Source: Variovorax sp. 770b2
GTDB lineage: Bacteria; Pseudomonadota; Gammaproteobacteria; Burkholderiales; Burkholderiaceae_C
Assembly: GCF_900115685.1 (NCBI RefSeq)
Contig: NZ_FOXJ01000005.1
Span: 193,594 to 257,593 of the forward strand
Length of the DNA: 64,000 nucleotides
Direction: 5' to 3'
A program made the position numbers and the translations under genes. The notes under the pieces were generated by a model. That model did not search any database and was not told the origin of the DNA. It saw only the letters and a program-made list of their open reading frames with translations. The first letter of the stretch is position 1. Each line of letters begins with the position of its first letter. Positions 1-7,884 of the stretch are shown piece by piece.

Positions 1-300
1 GTCAGGTTCGTGGTGCTGACATCGGTGGCGCTCAGCGTGTTGACCGTGCCGGCGTTGGCGGTCAGGTTCGTGGTGCTGACATCGGTAGCGCTCAGCGTGT
101 TGACCGTGCCGTTGGAAGCCGACAGGTTGGTCGTGCTGACGTTGGTTGCGCTCAGCGTGTTGACCGTGCCGTTGGAAGCCGACAAGTTGGTCGTGCTGAC
201 GTTGGTTGCGCTCAGCGTGTTGATCGTGCCGTTCGAGGCCGTCAGGTTGGTCGTGCTGACGTTGGTGGACGTGAGCGTCGAAATGCTGCCGGTGCCCGAC
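1..300 (-). repeat. 60-bp tandem repeat inside the surface-protein gene
   Basis: Five consecutive 60-base units lie in exact register (1-60, 61-120, 121-180, 181-240, 241-300). The first four are nearly identical and the fifth is diverged. Translated on the minus strand each unit is a 20-residue block of the type NTLSATNVSTTNLSASNGTV. The array continues off the left edge. The coding sense of every unit is kept, so the repeat can change length without a frameshift. Confidence 0.9.
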
Positions 301-776
301 GTGATGTTCGCCGTGTTGATGTTGGTGGCATCGATGTTCGTGCCGAGGATATTCGTGGAGGTCAGGCCCGTCGCCAGGATGTTGGTCGAGGTGAGCGACT
401 GGATCGTGCCATTGCCCGACGACAGGTTGCCGGTGGTCACGTTGCCTGCGCTGACGATGCCGGAGGTGATGCTGGTCGCGGTCACGGTGCCGGCGCTGAC
501 ACTCGAGGAGGTCAAGCTGGTCGCTGTCAGGTTGGGCGTGGAAATTCCGTCTGCCGAAGTCAGAACGCCGTTGTTGGCGCCCGTGATGTTGAGGAGGCCG
601 GCGCCAGGAGGATCGACAACGACGTCGACGCCACCGATGGCGACTTGAGCGTATGCAACCGGCAGCGTCATCACATACCCGGCTCCTACCAATACAGAGG
701 CAAGAATACGGCTGATGCCTGCATGGCGAACACCGCGGGAGCCGCGGTTGGAAGAGGAGCGCTTGGGTGTAGTCAT
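1..776 (-). CDS. Secreted repeat-rich surface protein, N-terminal part (runs off left edge)
   Basis: An open frame starts at the ATG at 774-776 on the minus strand and stays open for 258 codons to the left edge. Residues 1-43 look like a long signal peptide: an Arg/Ser/Lys-rich start (MTTPKRSSSNRGSRG), a hydrophobic core (ILASVLVGAGYVM) and a cleavage-like AYA before QVAIGG. The mature part is almost only Ser, Thr, Asn, Ala, Val, Leu and Gly, in an irregular 10-residue rhythm that becomes a 20-residue repeat towards the window edge. This composition resembles passenger or stalk regions of autotransporter-type adhesins and other beta-repeat surface proteins. No membrane anchor is in view, so the class cannot be named. 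The reverse-strand frame over the same bases is a shadow. Confidence 0.75.
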   Translation of the reverse strand, partial: MTTPKRSSSNRGSRGVRHAGISRILASVLVGAGYVMTLPVAYAQVAIGGVDVVVDPPGAGLLNITGANNGVLTSADGISTPNLTATSLTSSSVSAGTVTATSITSGIVSAGNVTTGNLSSGNGTIQSLTSTNILATGLTSTNILGTNIDATNINTANITSGTGSISTLTSTNVSTTNLTASNGTINTLSATNVSTTNLSASNGTVNTLSATNVSTTNLSASNGTVNTLSATDVSTTNLTANAGTVNTLSATDVSTTNL

Positions 777-1356
777 TTGGACTGTTTTCCTTGATGGATA
801 AGTGACAACTTCGCGAGCCCCGACATGTCCCTCGCAGCCTCGAAGCAGGGTTGGGTTTCATTGAGTTACCCAATGCAACGAATGCTAGGAATCGGGTGCT
901 TTGGTGAACATCACCGGTATCCGTAGTTCTCGGCCTATGTGGTTTGGCAGATACGTCATCGGCGAGGTGGCCGATGGCCCGCAAAGCCAGCGCCCATGCG
1001 GCTTGGCGGGCATCACGTGAATATGGGATGGGCCGTTCGCGCGACGTTTTCCGGCGTGTTCCGCGTGGCCCGGTGCTACGTAACACGCGCCGTCACAAGC
1101 GCGTAACAACAGCGCAAAAACGGCCTCGAAAAAGCCATCCCGGGAAGCCGTTCAGCGGCCCTTTTCCGGCGAATTTCCCAATGAAATCAAAGTACTACTC
1201 GCCTTGACGCCGGTGTTCCGGTTGACGTGTTTTCGCGCGGGCATCGTTCCTGCGACATCTGAAACGAAAGTCAACATTTGGAAGCTACCTTGCGTAGCGA
1301 AGAGGGGCGAGCGCGTGGCCATCAATCTTTCCTGTCACCCTGTGAGAACAGCACCG
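777..1356. other. Intergenic region between divergent genes
   Basis: This 580-base stretch separates the minus-strand surface protein from the plus-strand regulator. Short open frames exist on both strands, but none has a convincing start or recognisable product. It must hold the promoters of both neighbours. I found no clear sigma70, sigma54 or sigma28 match. Confidence 0.5.
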
Positions 1357-2082
1357 ATGCCATCGGCGTCGCAGCTGTCGTACGTGAGCATCTTTCATGG
1401 CGCGCTGATCGTCGAAGACGACCCCGCAGTGGCCGATCGCATGCGTCGCATACTGGGTAACCTCGCGCCGGGCCGCCGCGTCGTGGTGGCCTCCACGCGC
1501 GCCGAGGCGTGCAACCTGCTGGCTTCGCTGCCCTACGACCTCGTGCTGGTCGGCATGCGCCTGCCGCGCAGCGAAGGCGTCTCGCTCATTGCTCACATCC
1601 GCCGGACCTACCTGCACATCGAGACCATCGCCATGTCGCCGTCGGACGACCACGAACTGGTGAACGCCGCGATCTCCGCGGGCGCCATCGGCTACCTGCT
1701 GACGGAAGCGGACGATGTCGAGCTGTCGTTCCTGCTGCGCTCGATCGAGCGCGGCGGCGCGCCGATGGACTCGCGCGTCGCGCGGCGCATCCTCGGCCTG
1801 ATCGCCGCTTCGGCCAAGACCCGCACGATCGAGCCCATCCGCACGGAGCCGCACATCGAACCTTCGTCGCCGCCGCGGTCCGCGCCTGCGTTGCTGTCCC
1901 CGCGCGAACTCAAGGTGCTGCGCCTCATCGCGCAGGGCTGGAGCAACCGTCAGATCGCGGAGGCGGTGTACCTCTCGGTCAACACGATCGAGTTCCACGC
2001 CAAGAGCATCTATCGCAAGCTGGCGGTCAAGTCGCGGACCCAGGCGGTCCACGAGGCGACGCAGCACGGTCTTCTGAACTGA
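1357..2082 (+). CDS. LuxR/NarL-family regulator with degenerate receiver domain
   Basis: This 241-residue protein has a receiver-like domain (residues about 15-135) and a C-terminal LuxR helix-turn-helix (about 176-241; LSPRELKVLRLIAQGW and NTIEFHAKSIYRKL). The acidic pocket (EDD at 20-22) is kept. The phosphoacceptor position in DLVLVGMRLP carries Gly66 instead of Asp, and the conserved Lys in GYLLT is Thr116. It is therefore probably an atypical regulator that does not work by normal phosphorelay. I chose the ATG at 1357, the last ATG before the receiver domain. The frame is open upstream to 1204, and a GTG at 1384 is also possible. No kinase gene is adjacent. It lies divergent to the surface protein, a plausible target, which is inference. 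Confidence 0.8.
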   Translation: MPSASQLSYVSIFHGALIVEDDPAVADRMRRILGNLAPGRRVVVASTRAEACNLLASLPYDLVLVGMRLPRSEGVSLIAHIRRTYLHIETIAMSPSDDHELVNAAISAGAIGYLLTEADDVELSFLLRSIERGGAPMDSRVARRILGLIAASAKTRTIEPIRTEPHIEPSSPPRSAPALLSPRELKVLRLIAQGWSNRQIAEAVYLSVNTIEFHAKSIYRKLAVKSRTQAVHEATQHGLLN

Positions 2083-2184
2083 AGTCCGGCCGGCGAGGGC
2101 CTTCGCTGCCCTGCCGCCATACGGCGCGCGCTCTTCGGACGCGTCGCGCCGACCATCGGCCGCCGGCCACGCGCATGGCGCCCA

Positions 2185-2214
2185 TTGAATATCCCTCCAG
2201 CGGCCCGCTACAAT
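2185..2214 (+). promoter_or_regulatory. Probable sigma70 promoter of petABC
   Basis: TTGAAT at 2185-2190 and TACAAT at 2209-2214 are separated by 18 bases. The pair lies 45 bases ahead of petA, in the gap after the regulator gene. A good ribosome binding site (AAGAGGA, about 2246-2253) follows just ahead of the petA ATG. Confidence 0.65.
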
Positions 2215-2258
2215 CGCGGGTTGACCCCTGCTCCAGCGAAGAAGACAAGAGGATCCCC

Positions 2259-2876
2259 ATGAGTGACATGACCTCCGGCTCGCCCCGGATCGACACAAGC
2301 AAGCGGACGTGGTTGATCGCATCCAGCTGTGCCGGCGTAGCGGGTGGCGTGGCCACCGTAGTTCCATTTGTGAGCACTTTCCAGCCTTCCGAGAAGGCCA
2401 AGGCCGCCGGCGCCGCTGTCGAAGTCGACATCTCGGGCCTGAAGGTCGGCGAGAAAATGACCGTCGAATGGCGCGGCAAGCCGGTCTGGATCCTCAAGCG
2501 CACCCCGGCGCAGATCGCCGAACTGCCCAAGCTGGACGGCCAGCTGGCCGACCCGCTTTCCAAGCGCCACCCCGACGAGTTCACCCCCAAGTACGCGCAG
2601 AACGAGCACCGTTCGATCAAGCCCGACGTGCTGGTCGTGGTCGGCATCTGCACCCACCTGGGTTGCTCGCCGACCGACCGCTTCCAGGCCGGCCCCCAGC
2701 CTTCGCTGCCGGCCGACTGGGAAGGCGGCTTCCTCTGCCCTTGCCATGGTTCCACGTTCGACCTGGCCGGCCGCGTCTTCAAGAACAAGCCCGCACCCGA
2801 CAACCTGCCTGTGCCCCCGCACATGTACCTGTCGGAGACCAAGCTCCTGATCGGTGAAGACTCCAAGAAGGCCTGA
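2259..2876 (+). CDS. petA: Ubiquinol-cytochrome c reductase, Rieske iron-sulfur subunit
   Basis: This is the Rieske 2Fe-2S subunit of the cytochrome bc1 complex, which passes electrons from ubiquinol to cytochrome c1. The 205-residue length is normal. A twin-Arg-free N-terminal anchor (about residues 17-40, TWLIASSCAGVAGGVATVVPF) is followed by the periplasmic domain. Box I is C131-T-H133-L-G-C136 and box II is C160-P-C162-H163-G-S, giving the four cluster ligands and the disulfide pair. It is the first gene of petABC, with petB starting 14 bases later. Confidence 0.97.
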   Translation: MSDMTSGSPRIDTSKRTWLIASSCAGVAGGVATVVPFVSTFQPSEKAKAAGAAVEVDISGLKVGEKMTVEWRGKPVWILKRTPAQIAELPKLDGQLADPLSKRHPDEFTPKYAQNEHRSIKPDVLVVVGICTHLGCSPTDRFQAGPQPSLPADWEGGFLCPCHGSTFDLAGRVFKNKPAPDNLPVPPHMYLSETKLLIGEDSKKA

Positions 2877-2890
2877 GGCAGAAGAAGAAC

Positions 2891-4327
2891 ATGGCTGAAT
2901 TCCACGAAATTTCCCCCAACGCGCCCGCCGGCGCGAAGCTGCTCAACTGGGTCGACAACCGCTTCCCGCTGACCAAGCTCTGGAACGACCAGTGGGGCAA
3001 GTACTACGCGCCGAAGAACTTCAACTTCTGGTACATCTTCGGCTCGCTGGCGATGCTGGTCCTGGTGATCCAGATCGTCACCGGCATCTTTCTCGTGATG
3101 CACTACAAGCCCGACGCGAACCAGGCGTTCGCATCGGTCGAATACATCATGCGCGACGTGCCCTGGGGCTGGCTCATCCGCTACATCCACTCGACGGGCG
3201 CCTCCGCGTTCTTCATCGTGGTGTACCTGCACATGTTCCGCGGCCTCATGTACGGGAGCTACCGCAAGCCGCGCGAGCTGATCTGGGTGTTCGGCTGCGC
3301 GATCTTCCTTTGCCTCATGGCCGAAGCCTTCATGGGCTACCTGCTGCCCTGGGGCCAGATGAGCTACTGGGGCGCCCAGGTCATCGTGAACCTGTTCGCC
3401 GCCATCCCGTTCATCGGTCCTGACCTGGCCCTCCTGATCCGCGGCGACTACGTGGTGAGCGACGCCACGCTGAACCGCTTCTTCAGTTTCCACGTGATCG
3501 CCGTGCCACTGGTGCTGCTGGGCCTCGTGGTGGCCCACCTGATCGCGCTGCACGAAGTGGGTTCCAACAACCCCGACGGCATCGAGATCAAGGCCAACCG
3601 CGGCCCCGACGGCCACCCGCTGGATGGCATTCCGTCGCATCCGTACTACACGGTGCACGACATCTTCGGCGTGGTGGTGTTCCTCACGATCTTTTCGGCG
3701 GTGATCTTCTTCGCGCCCGAAGCCGGTGGGTACTTCCTGGAGTACAACAACTTCATCCCGGCCGATTCGCTCAAGACGCCCAACCACATCGCCCCGGTCT
3801 GGTACTTCACGCCGTTCTATTCGATGCTGCGTGCGACCACCGACGACATGGTCAACGTGTTCGCGCTGATCATCGGCGCCGCTGCCATCCTGAACTTCGT
3901 CAAGGGCAAGTCGGGCACGGCGCTGAAGATCGCGATCGTCGTCGTGGCGGCCGTGGCCATCTTCCTGCTCAAGGCCTTCGACGCCAAGTTCTGGGGCGTG
4001 GTCGTGATGGGCGGCTCGGTCATCATCCTGTTCTTCCTGCCGTGGCTGGACCACAGCGAAGTCAAGTCGATCCGCTACCGGCCGAGCTGGCACAAGTATG
4101 TGTATGGCGTGTTCGTCTTCTTCTTCCTGATCCTGGGCTACCTGGGCATCCAGCCGCCCGGCGTCTGGGGCAACCTGGTCATCGGCTCCTTCGCCCTCGA
4201 CATCGCCCAGACCATCTCGCAGATCGGCACGCTCTTCTACTTCGGCTTCTTCCTCTTGATGCCTTGGTGGAGCCGCAAGGGCGAATTCAAGCCCGTGCCC
4301 GAGCGCGTGGTCTTCGCCGCGCATTGA
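2891..4327 (+). CDS. petB: Ubiquinol-cytochrome c reductase, cytochrome b subunit
   Basis: This 478-residue polytopic membrane protein holds the two b hemes and the quinol oxidation and reduction sites of the bc1 complex. Visible hallmarks are the N-terminal FGSLAMLVLVIQIVTGI helix, the heme-helix histidines in RYIHSTGASAFF and YLHMFRGLMYGSY, LLPWGQMSYWGAQVI, and the second His set in FFSFHVIAVP and VAHLIALHEVGSNNP. A cytochrome b C-terminal domain with PYYTVHDIFGVV follows. It has the single-chain, proteobacterial length. It sits between petA and petC with short gaps, consistent with one transcript. Confidence 0.97.
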   Translation: MAEFHEISPNAPAGAKLLNWVDNRFPLTKLWNDQWGKYYAPKNFNFWYIFGSLAMLVLVIQIVTGIFLVMHYKPDANQAFASVEYIMRDVPWGWLIRYIHSTGASAFFIVVYLHMFRGLMYGSYRKPRELIWVFGCAIFLCLMAEAFMGYLLPWGQMSYWGAQVIVNLFAAIPFIGPDLALLIRGDYVVSDATLNRFFSFHVIAVPLVLLGLVVAHLIALHEVGSNNPDGIEIKANRGPDGHPLDGIPSHPYYTVHDIFGVVVFLTIFSAVIFFAPEAGGYFLEYNNFIPADSLKTPNHIAPVWYFTPFYSMLRATTDDMVNVFALIIGAAAILNFVKGKSGTALKIAIVVVAAVAIFLLKAFDAKFWGVVVMGGSVIILFFLPWLDHSEVKSIRYRPSWHKYVYGVFVFFFLILGYLGIQPPGVWGNLVIGSFALDIAQTISQIGTLFYFGFFLLMPWWSRKGEFKPVPERVVFAAH

Positions 4328-4361
4328 GACACGAGAAGTGCAAGAGCTTGAGAGAAACACG

Positions 4362-5138
4362 ATGAAGAAAAGAATTTCCGGCTGGCTCGCGGTCATGGGT
4401 CTGGCGCTGGGCCTGGCTTTCTCCGCCACCGCATCGGCCGAGTCCGAAGGCATTGCGTGGGACAAGTCGCCCAACAAGACGACCGACATGCAGTCGCTGC
4501 AGAACGGCGCCAAGCTGTTCGTCAACTATTGCCTCAGCTGCCACTCGGCCGCCTTCATGCGCTACAACCGCCTGCAGGACATCGGCATCACCGAGCAGCA
4601 GATCAAGGACAACCTTCTGTTCACGACCGACAAGGTCGGCGAAACCATGAAGGCCAACATCGACCCCCGCCAGGCCAAGGAATGGTTCGGCACCACGCCG
4701 CCCGACCTCACGCTGGTCGCGCGTTCGCGCGCGGGCCACGGCGGCACCGGCGGCGACTATCTCTACACCTTCCTTCGCACCTTCTACCGCGACGACACCA
4801 AGGCCACCGGCTGGAACAACCTCGCGTTCCCGGCCGTCGCCATGCCCAACCCCCTGTGGGAACTGCAGGGCGAGCGCCGGCCGATCTACACCAAGGTCGA
4901 GCAGCACGGCCACGAGACCGAAGTGTTGACGGGCAAGTGGGAACAAGTCACTCCCGGCACCCTGACGCCCGTGCAGTACGACAATGCCGTCGGCGACCTG
5001 GTGAGCTACCTGCAGTGGATGGCCGAGCCCGCGCAGAACACCCGCATCCGCATCGGCGTCTGGGTCCTGCTGTTCCTGGCCATGTCGGTGGTTTTTGTGT
5101 GGCGACTGAACGCCTCGTACTGGAAAGACGTCAAGTAG
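4362..5138 (+). CDS. petC: Cytochrome c1, heme subunit of bc1 complex
   Basis: This 258-residue c-type cytochrome receives the electron from the Rieske centre. It has a Sec signal (MKKRISGWLAVMGLALGLAF, cleavage near ATASA-ES), one heme-binding motif C57-L-S-C60-H61, a probable Met ligand in the AFPAVAMPNP region, and a C-terminal membrane anchor (VWVLLFLAMSVVFVW) ending in a basic tail. The ATG at 4362 is preferred over one 24 bases upstream because it begins the signal peptide. It is last in petABC and is followed by a terminator. Confidence 0.96.
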   Translation: MKKRISGWLAVMGLALGLAFSATASAESEGIAWDKSPNKTTDMQSLQNGAKLFVNYCLSCHSAAFMRYNRLQDIGITEQQIKDNLLFTTDKVGETMKANIDPRQAKEWFGTTPPDLTLVARSRAGHGGTGGDYLYTFLRTFYRDDTKATGWNNLAFPAVAMPNPLWELQGERRPIYTKVEQHGHETEVLTGKWEQVTPGTLTPVQYDNAVGDLVSYLQWMAEPAQNTRIRIGVWVLLFLAMSVVFVWRLNASYWKDVK

Positions 5139-5183
5139 TTCCGTCCACGCCGACCGGTCATGCCTCGTGCATCCGGTCCCACA

Positions 5184-5214
5184 GAGTGGGTTGCCAACGC
5201 GACCCACTCTTTTT
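5184..5214 (+). terminator. Rho-independent terminator after petC
   Basis: An 8-bp perfect stem (GAGTGGGT at 5184-5191 pairing with ACCCACTC at 5202-5209) with a 10-base loop is followed by five T. It lies between petC and sspA. Confidence 0.85.
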
Positions 5215-5235
5215 GATTTTTAGGAGTCTCTCGCC

Positions 5236-5847
5236 ATGATGGTCTTGTATTCAGGAACGACCTGCCCCTTTTCCCACCGCTGCCGATTCGTTCTGTTCGA
5301 AAAGGGCATGGACTTCGAGATCCGCGACGTCGATCTCTACAACAAGCCCGAAGACATCAGCGTGATGAACCCGTACGGCCAGGTGCCGATCCTGGTCGAG
5401 CGCGACCTGATCCTGTACGAGTCGAACATCATCAACGAGTACATCGACGAGCGCTTCCCGCATCCGCAACTGATGCCCGGCGACCCGGTCGATCGCGCCC
5501 GCGTGCGCCTGTTCCTGCTCAACTTCGAGAAGGAACTCTTCGTGCACGTCTCCACGCTGGAGAACCGCACCACCAAGGGCAACGAGAAGGCCATCGAGAA
5601 GGCCCGCTCGCACATCCGCGACCGCCTGACGCAACTGGCACCCGTGTTCCTCAAGAACAAGTACATGCTGGGCGACAACTTCTCGATGCTCGACGTGGCC
5701 ATTGCGCCGCTGCTCTGGCGCCTGGACTACTACGGCATCGATCTCAGCAAGAACGCCGCGCCGCTGCTGAAGTACGCCGAGCGCATCTTCTCGCGCCCTG
5801 CCTACATCGAAGCGCTGACGCCCTCCGAAAAGGTCATGCGCAAGTAA
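5236..5847 (+). CDS. sspA: Stringent starvation protein A (GST-fold RNA polymerase-associated protein)
   Basis: This 203-residue protein has a glutathione-S-transferase fold. SspA family members bind RNA polymerase and help expression of stationary-phase and acid-tolerance genes. The N-terminal thioredoxin-like half starts MVLYSGTTCPFSHRCR and contains NPYGQVPILVERD and the ES of LYESNIINEYIDERFPHP. The C-terminal helical half contains MLGDNFSMLDVAIAPLLWRL. Length and order match SspA. A Shine-Dalgarno AGGAG lies before two tandem ATGs (5236 and 5239), so the exact start is uncertain by one codon. sspB follows 37 bases later. Confidence 0.94.
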   Translation: MMVLYSGTTCPFSHRCRFVLFEKGMDFEIRDVDLYNKPEDISVMNPYGQVPILVERDLILYESNIINEYIDERFPHPQLMPGDPVDRARVRLFLLNFEKELFVHVSTLENRTTKGNEKAIEKARSHIRDRLTQLAPVFLKNKYMLGDNFSMLDVAIAPLLWRLDYYGIDLSKNAAPLLKYAERIFSRPAYIEALTPSEKVMRK

Positions 5848-5884
5848 GACTGCGTCCACCGTACCGTTCTCCGCTGTCTTTTTC

Positions 5885-6448
5885 ATGATCAACGCGCTCG
5901 AGTCGTCCTCCACCCGCCCGTACCTCATCCGGGCGCTGTATGAATGGTGCACCGACAACGGGTTCACCCCCTATGTCGCCGTGCAGGTCGACGACACCGT
6001 CCAGGTGCCGCGCGAGTACGTGAAGAACGGCGAGATCGTGCTCAACATCAGCTTCGACGCGACCAGCTCGCTCAAGCTGGGCAACGATTTCATCGAGTTC
6101 AAGGCCCGCTTCGCAGGCAGTGCGCGCGAAATCAGCGTGCCCGTGGGGCGCGTGATCGCGATCTATGCGCGCGAGAACGGGCAGGGCATGGCGTTTCCCG
6201 CGCCGGCGCCCGCGGTCGACAGCGGCGATGCGCCGGCTTCGCCCACGGGTCCCGCGCGCATGCCTTTGCGCGACGCTTCGCGCGGCACCGAAGGCGATGC
6301 CGGCAAGATCGTCCACCTGGTCACGGGCGAGGACGGCGGCGAAACGATCGATGCAGCGCCCGCCGACTCGGCCACCGACCCTGTCGACGAGCCGCCGCGC
6401 CCGCCGGCCGGTGGCGGTTCGCGGCCATCGCTCAAGCGCGTCAAGTAA
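5885..6448 (+). CDS. sspB: ClpXP adaptor / stringent starvation protein B
   Basis: This 187-residue SspB adaptor, in known systems, tethers ssrA-tagged proteins to ClpX for degradation. The N-terminal domain (about 1-110) has the family start (STRPYLIRALYEWCTDNGFTPYVAV), NGEIVLNIS and ARFAGSAREISVPVGRVIAIYARENGQGM. The remainder is a Pro/Ala/Asp-rich linker ending in a short basic tail (RPSLKRVK), matching the ClpX-binding tail position. It is probably co-transcribed with sspA. Confidence 0.94.
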   Translation: MINALESSSTRPYLIRALYEWCTDNGFTPYVAVQVDDTVQVPREYVKNGEIVLNISFDATSSLKLGNDFIEFKARFAGSAREISVPVGRVIAIYARENGQGMAFPAPAPAVDSGDAPASPTGPARMPLRDASRGTEGDAGKIVHLVTGEDGGETIDAAPADSATDPVDEPPRPPAGGGSRPSLKRVK

Positions 6449-6471
6449 GCAGGTGCCGGAAACGGCGCCTT

Positions 6472-6477
6472 TAGAAT
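6472..6477 (+). promoter_or_regulatory. Possible -10 element for tRNA-Thr
   Basis: TAGAAT at 6472-6477 lies 20 bases ahead of the tRNA, in the gap after sspB. No good -35 element is visible at the expected distance, so this is tentative. Confidence 0.3.
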
Positions 6478-6496
6478 CACGCACCGAAGAAATTCA

Positions 6497-6572
6497 GCCG
6501 CTTTAGCTCAATTGGTAGAGCACCCGCCTTGTAAGCGGAAGGTCGTCAGTTCGATTCCGACAAGCGGCACCA
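6497..6572 (+). tRNA. tRNA-Thr (anticodon TGT)
   Basis: The 76-base cloverleaf has a perfect 7-bp acceptor stem (GCCGCTT with AAGCGGC at 6562-6568), a D arm with TAGCTC and GAGC, an anticodon loop CTTGTAA giving TGT, a T loop TTCGATT and an encoded CCA at 6570-6572. The anticodon stem and T stem each carry one mismatched pair, which looks tolerable. It stands alone, behind sspB and ahead of a strong terminator, and may have served as an integration site. Confidence 0.95.
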
Positions 6573-6578
6573 AAAATT

Positions 6579-6598
6579 TAAATAAAAAGTAATCAATT
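6579..6598 (+). repeat. 20-bp direct repeat, copy 1 (possible attachment-site remnant)
   Basis: TAAATAAAAAGTAATCAATT begins 7 bases after the tRNA-Thr CCA end. A copy with 19 of 20 identical bases in the same orientation lies at 58580-58599. Together they bracket the flagellar-type, Rhs and peptide blocks. The tRNA 3' end itself is not duplicated at the second copy, and no integrase is in view. Confidence 0.5.
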
Positions 6599-6600
6599 AA

Positions 6601-6638
6601 AGCCCTTGGATGAAGATGTTCATCCAGGGGCTTTTTTT
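6601..6638 (+). terminator. Rho-independent terminator after tRNA-Thr
   Basis: A 13-bp stem (6601-6613 with 6620-6632, one G-T pair) closes a 6-base loop and runs into seven T. It ends the sspAB/tRNA region. Confidence 0.9.
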
Positions 6639-6805
6639 ATTCCTTTTATCCGTTTTCTATTGAGTGTAATCAATAGGTTCTAATGGTTTATGGTTCAATT
6701 TAATTAGTTACCATTACGTTAGAATTACATCAACTGGTTGTCGGCCCACTGTCATTTCTTCCACTCCACGAGAAGAATGGGCCGATGTGAGAAAGAGGGG
6801 GGAGC
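6639..6805. other. AT-rich region upstream of the flagellar-type operon
   Basis: This gap is strikingly AT-rich against its surroundings and should hold the promoter of the export operon. It contains no TAAA-N11-GGATA motif of the kind found at the four other sites, and no convincing sigma54 site. A purine-rich GAAAGAGGGGGGAGC ribosome site lies directly ahead of fliQ. Confidence 0.45.
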
Positions 6806-7072
6806 ATGCATGCAGACTTAGCACTCAAGATGATGTCCGACCTGTTCTGGACAGGTTTGCTCGTGTGCCTTCCGCTGCTTGGCCTGACCATGTTGGTGGG
6901 AGTCGTGATCAGCGTCCTGCAGGTGGTCACCCAGGTTCAGGAAATGTCGCTGACATTCGTTCCGAAGCTCTTCACGGCGGGCGCCGTCATGATCCTGGCC
7001 GGTCCCTGGATGCTTCGCAAGCTCACCCAGTTCACCGTTCAGCTCTGGAGCGGCATTCCGTCGATGTTCTGA
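6806..7072 (+). CDS. fliQ: Flagellar-type export gate protein FliQ
   Basis: This 88-residue protein has the two hydrophobic helices typical of FliQ/SctS (about 12-38 and 52-75). Family signatures include VISVLQVVTQVQEMSLTFVPK and the C-terminal WMLRKLTQFT. FliQ, with FliP and FliR, forms the inner-membrane entry gate of type III export. It opens the operon and fliR follows after 14 bases. FliP, its usual neighbour, lies near the far end of the same operon. Confidence 0.93.
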   Translation: MHADLALKMMSDLFWTGLLVCLPLLGLTMLVGVVISVLQVVTQVQEMSLTFVPKLFTAGAVMILAGPWMLRKLTQFTVQLWSGIPSMF

Positions 7073-7086
7073 ACCGGGCGCCTGAA

Positions 7087-7884
7087 GTGAATGCCTTCCA
7101 GCTGAATTCATCGTGGCTGTCTCTCGTTGGGCTGCTTGCCTTGCGCGTTGCCGCGACCTTGCTGATGACCCCGGTTTTCTATGCGGTGCCACTGCCCGCT
7201 TCTGTCCGGATGCTGGTGATCGTCAGTATCTCCGTGGCATTGGCGGCGGGCCTGCCCGTTATTACGGGGCCCTGGATGGGCTGGGATGCCCTGATTTTCG
7301 CCGCAATGTCCGAACTCGCCCTCGGAGCCGTATTGGGCCTTGGCATCTTGCTGGCCTTCGGGGCATTTGCCGTTGCCGGGCAACTGCTCGATGTCCAGCT
7401 CGGATTCGGTATCGCGCAGGTCGTCGATCCGGTCACCAAGCGCCCGGTTCCGATTCTTACCTCCGCCTTCGGTTATCTCGCAGTCCTGATGTTCTTTCTC
7501 GTCAACGGACATCACGCCCTGCTCAGAGGCATCAGCTACAGCCTGGAGCGATTTCCGGTCGGTGCGCCGTGGTCCGTTGCAGGTGCCGCGGCGCCGATAT
7601 TGAAGCAGACAGCCGGGCTCTTCAGTCTTGGGTTCGCCCTGGCCGCACCGGTCGTGTTCTGCATCCTGCTGGTCGAGTTCGCCCTGGGCGTCGTTGGCCG
7701 CAACCTGCCGCAGATGAACATGTTCACGATGGGCATTCCCGTGAAGATCCTTGTCGGCCTCGTGGCGCTCTCGCTCTGGTTCATGGGCATCGGCGCTGTC
7801 ATGACCAGGACCTACGCGAGCATTGCCACCACGTGGGACGGCATCTTCGCGGCCGCGCCGGCACCGCAAGGACGGGGGCGCTGA
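7087..7884 (+). CDS. fliR: Flagellar-type export gate protein FliR
   Basis: This 265-residue membrane protein of the FliR/SctT family has about six hydrophobic helices (for example LGAVLGLGILLAFGAFAVAG) and the conserved FGIAQVVDPVTKRPVPIL and NLPQMNMFTMGIPVKILVG stretches. The frame needs a GTG start at 7087. The nearby ATG at 7091 is out of frame, and the frame upstream of 7087 runs over fliQ. Its stop overlaps the flhB start by one base, implying translational coupling. Confidence 0.92.
   Translation: MNAFQLNSSWLSLVGLLALRVAATLLMTPVFYAVPLPASVRMLVIVSISVALAAGLPVITGPWMGWDALIFAAMSELALGAVLGLGILLAFGAFAVAGQLLDVQLGFGIAQVVDPVTKRPVPILTSAFGYLAVLMFFLVNGHHALLRGISYSLERFPVGAPWSVAGAAAPILKQTAGLFSLGFALAAPVVFCILLVEFALGVVGRNLPQMNMFTMGIPVKILVGLVALSLWFMGIGAVMTRTYASIATTWDGIFAAAPAPQGRGR

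Noticed and set aside
10..648. Plus-strand frame with Val/Leu/Thr repeats
   Set aside because: It is the complement of the signal-peptide-bearing surface-protein gene. It has no ribosome site and no secretion signal of its own.
1285..2367. Minus-strand frame over the LuxR regulator
   Set aside because: It is Arg/His-rich and antisense to a gene with clear receiver and helix-turn-helix motifs.
2027..4525. An 832-codon minus-strand frame over petA and petB
   Set aside because: It is antisense to two certain genes and its His/Asp/Arg-rich product is typical of a shadow frame.
6639..6805. A sigma54 or sigma28 promoter for the export operon
   Set aside because: No GG-N10-GC pair and no TAAA-N11-GGATA arrangement could be found in this AT-rich gap.
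6787..7086. Upstream extension of the fliR frame over fliQ
   Set aside because: The bases encode FliQ in another frame. The FliR family N-terminus begins at the GTG at 7087.
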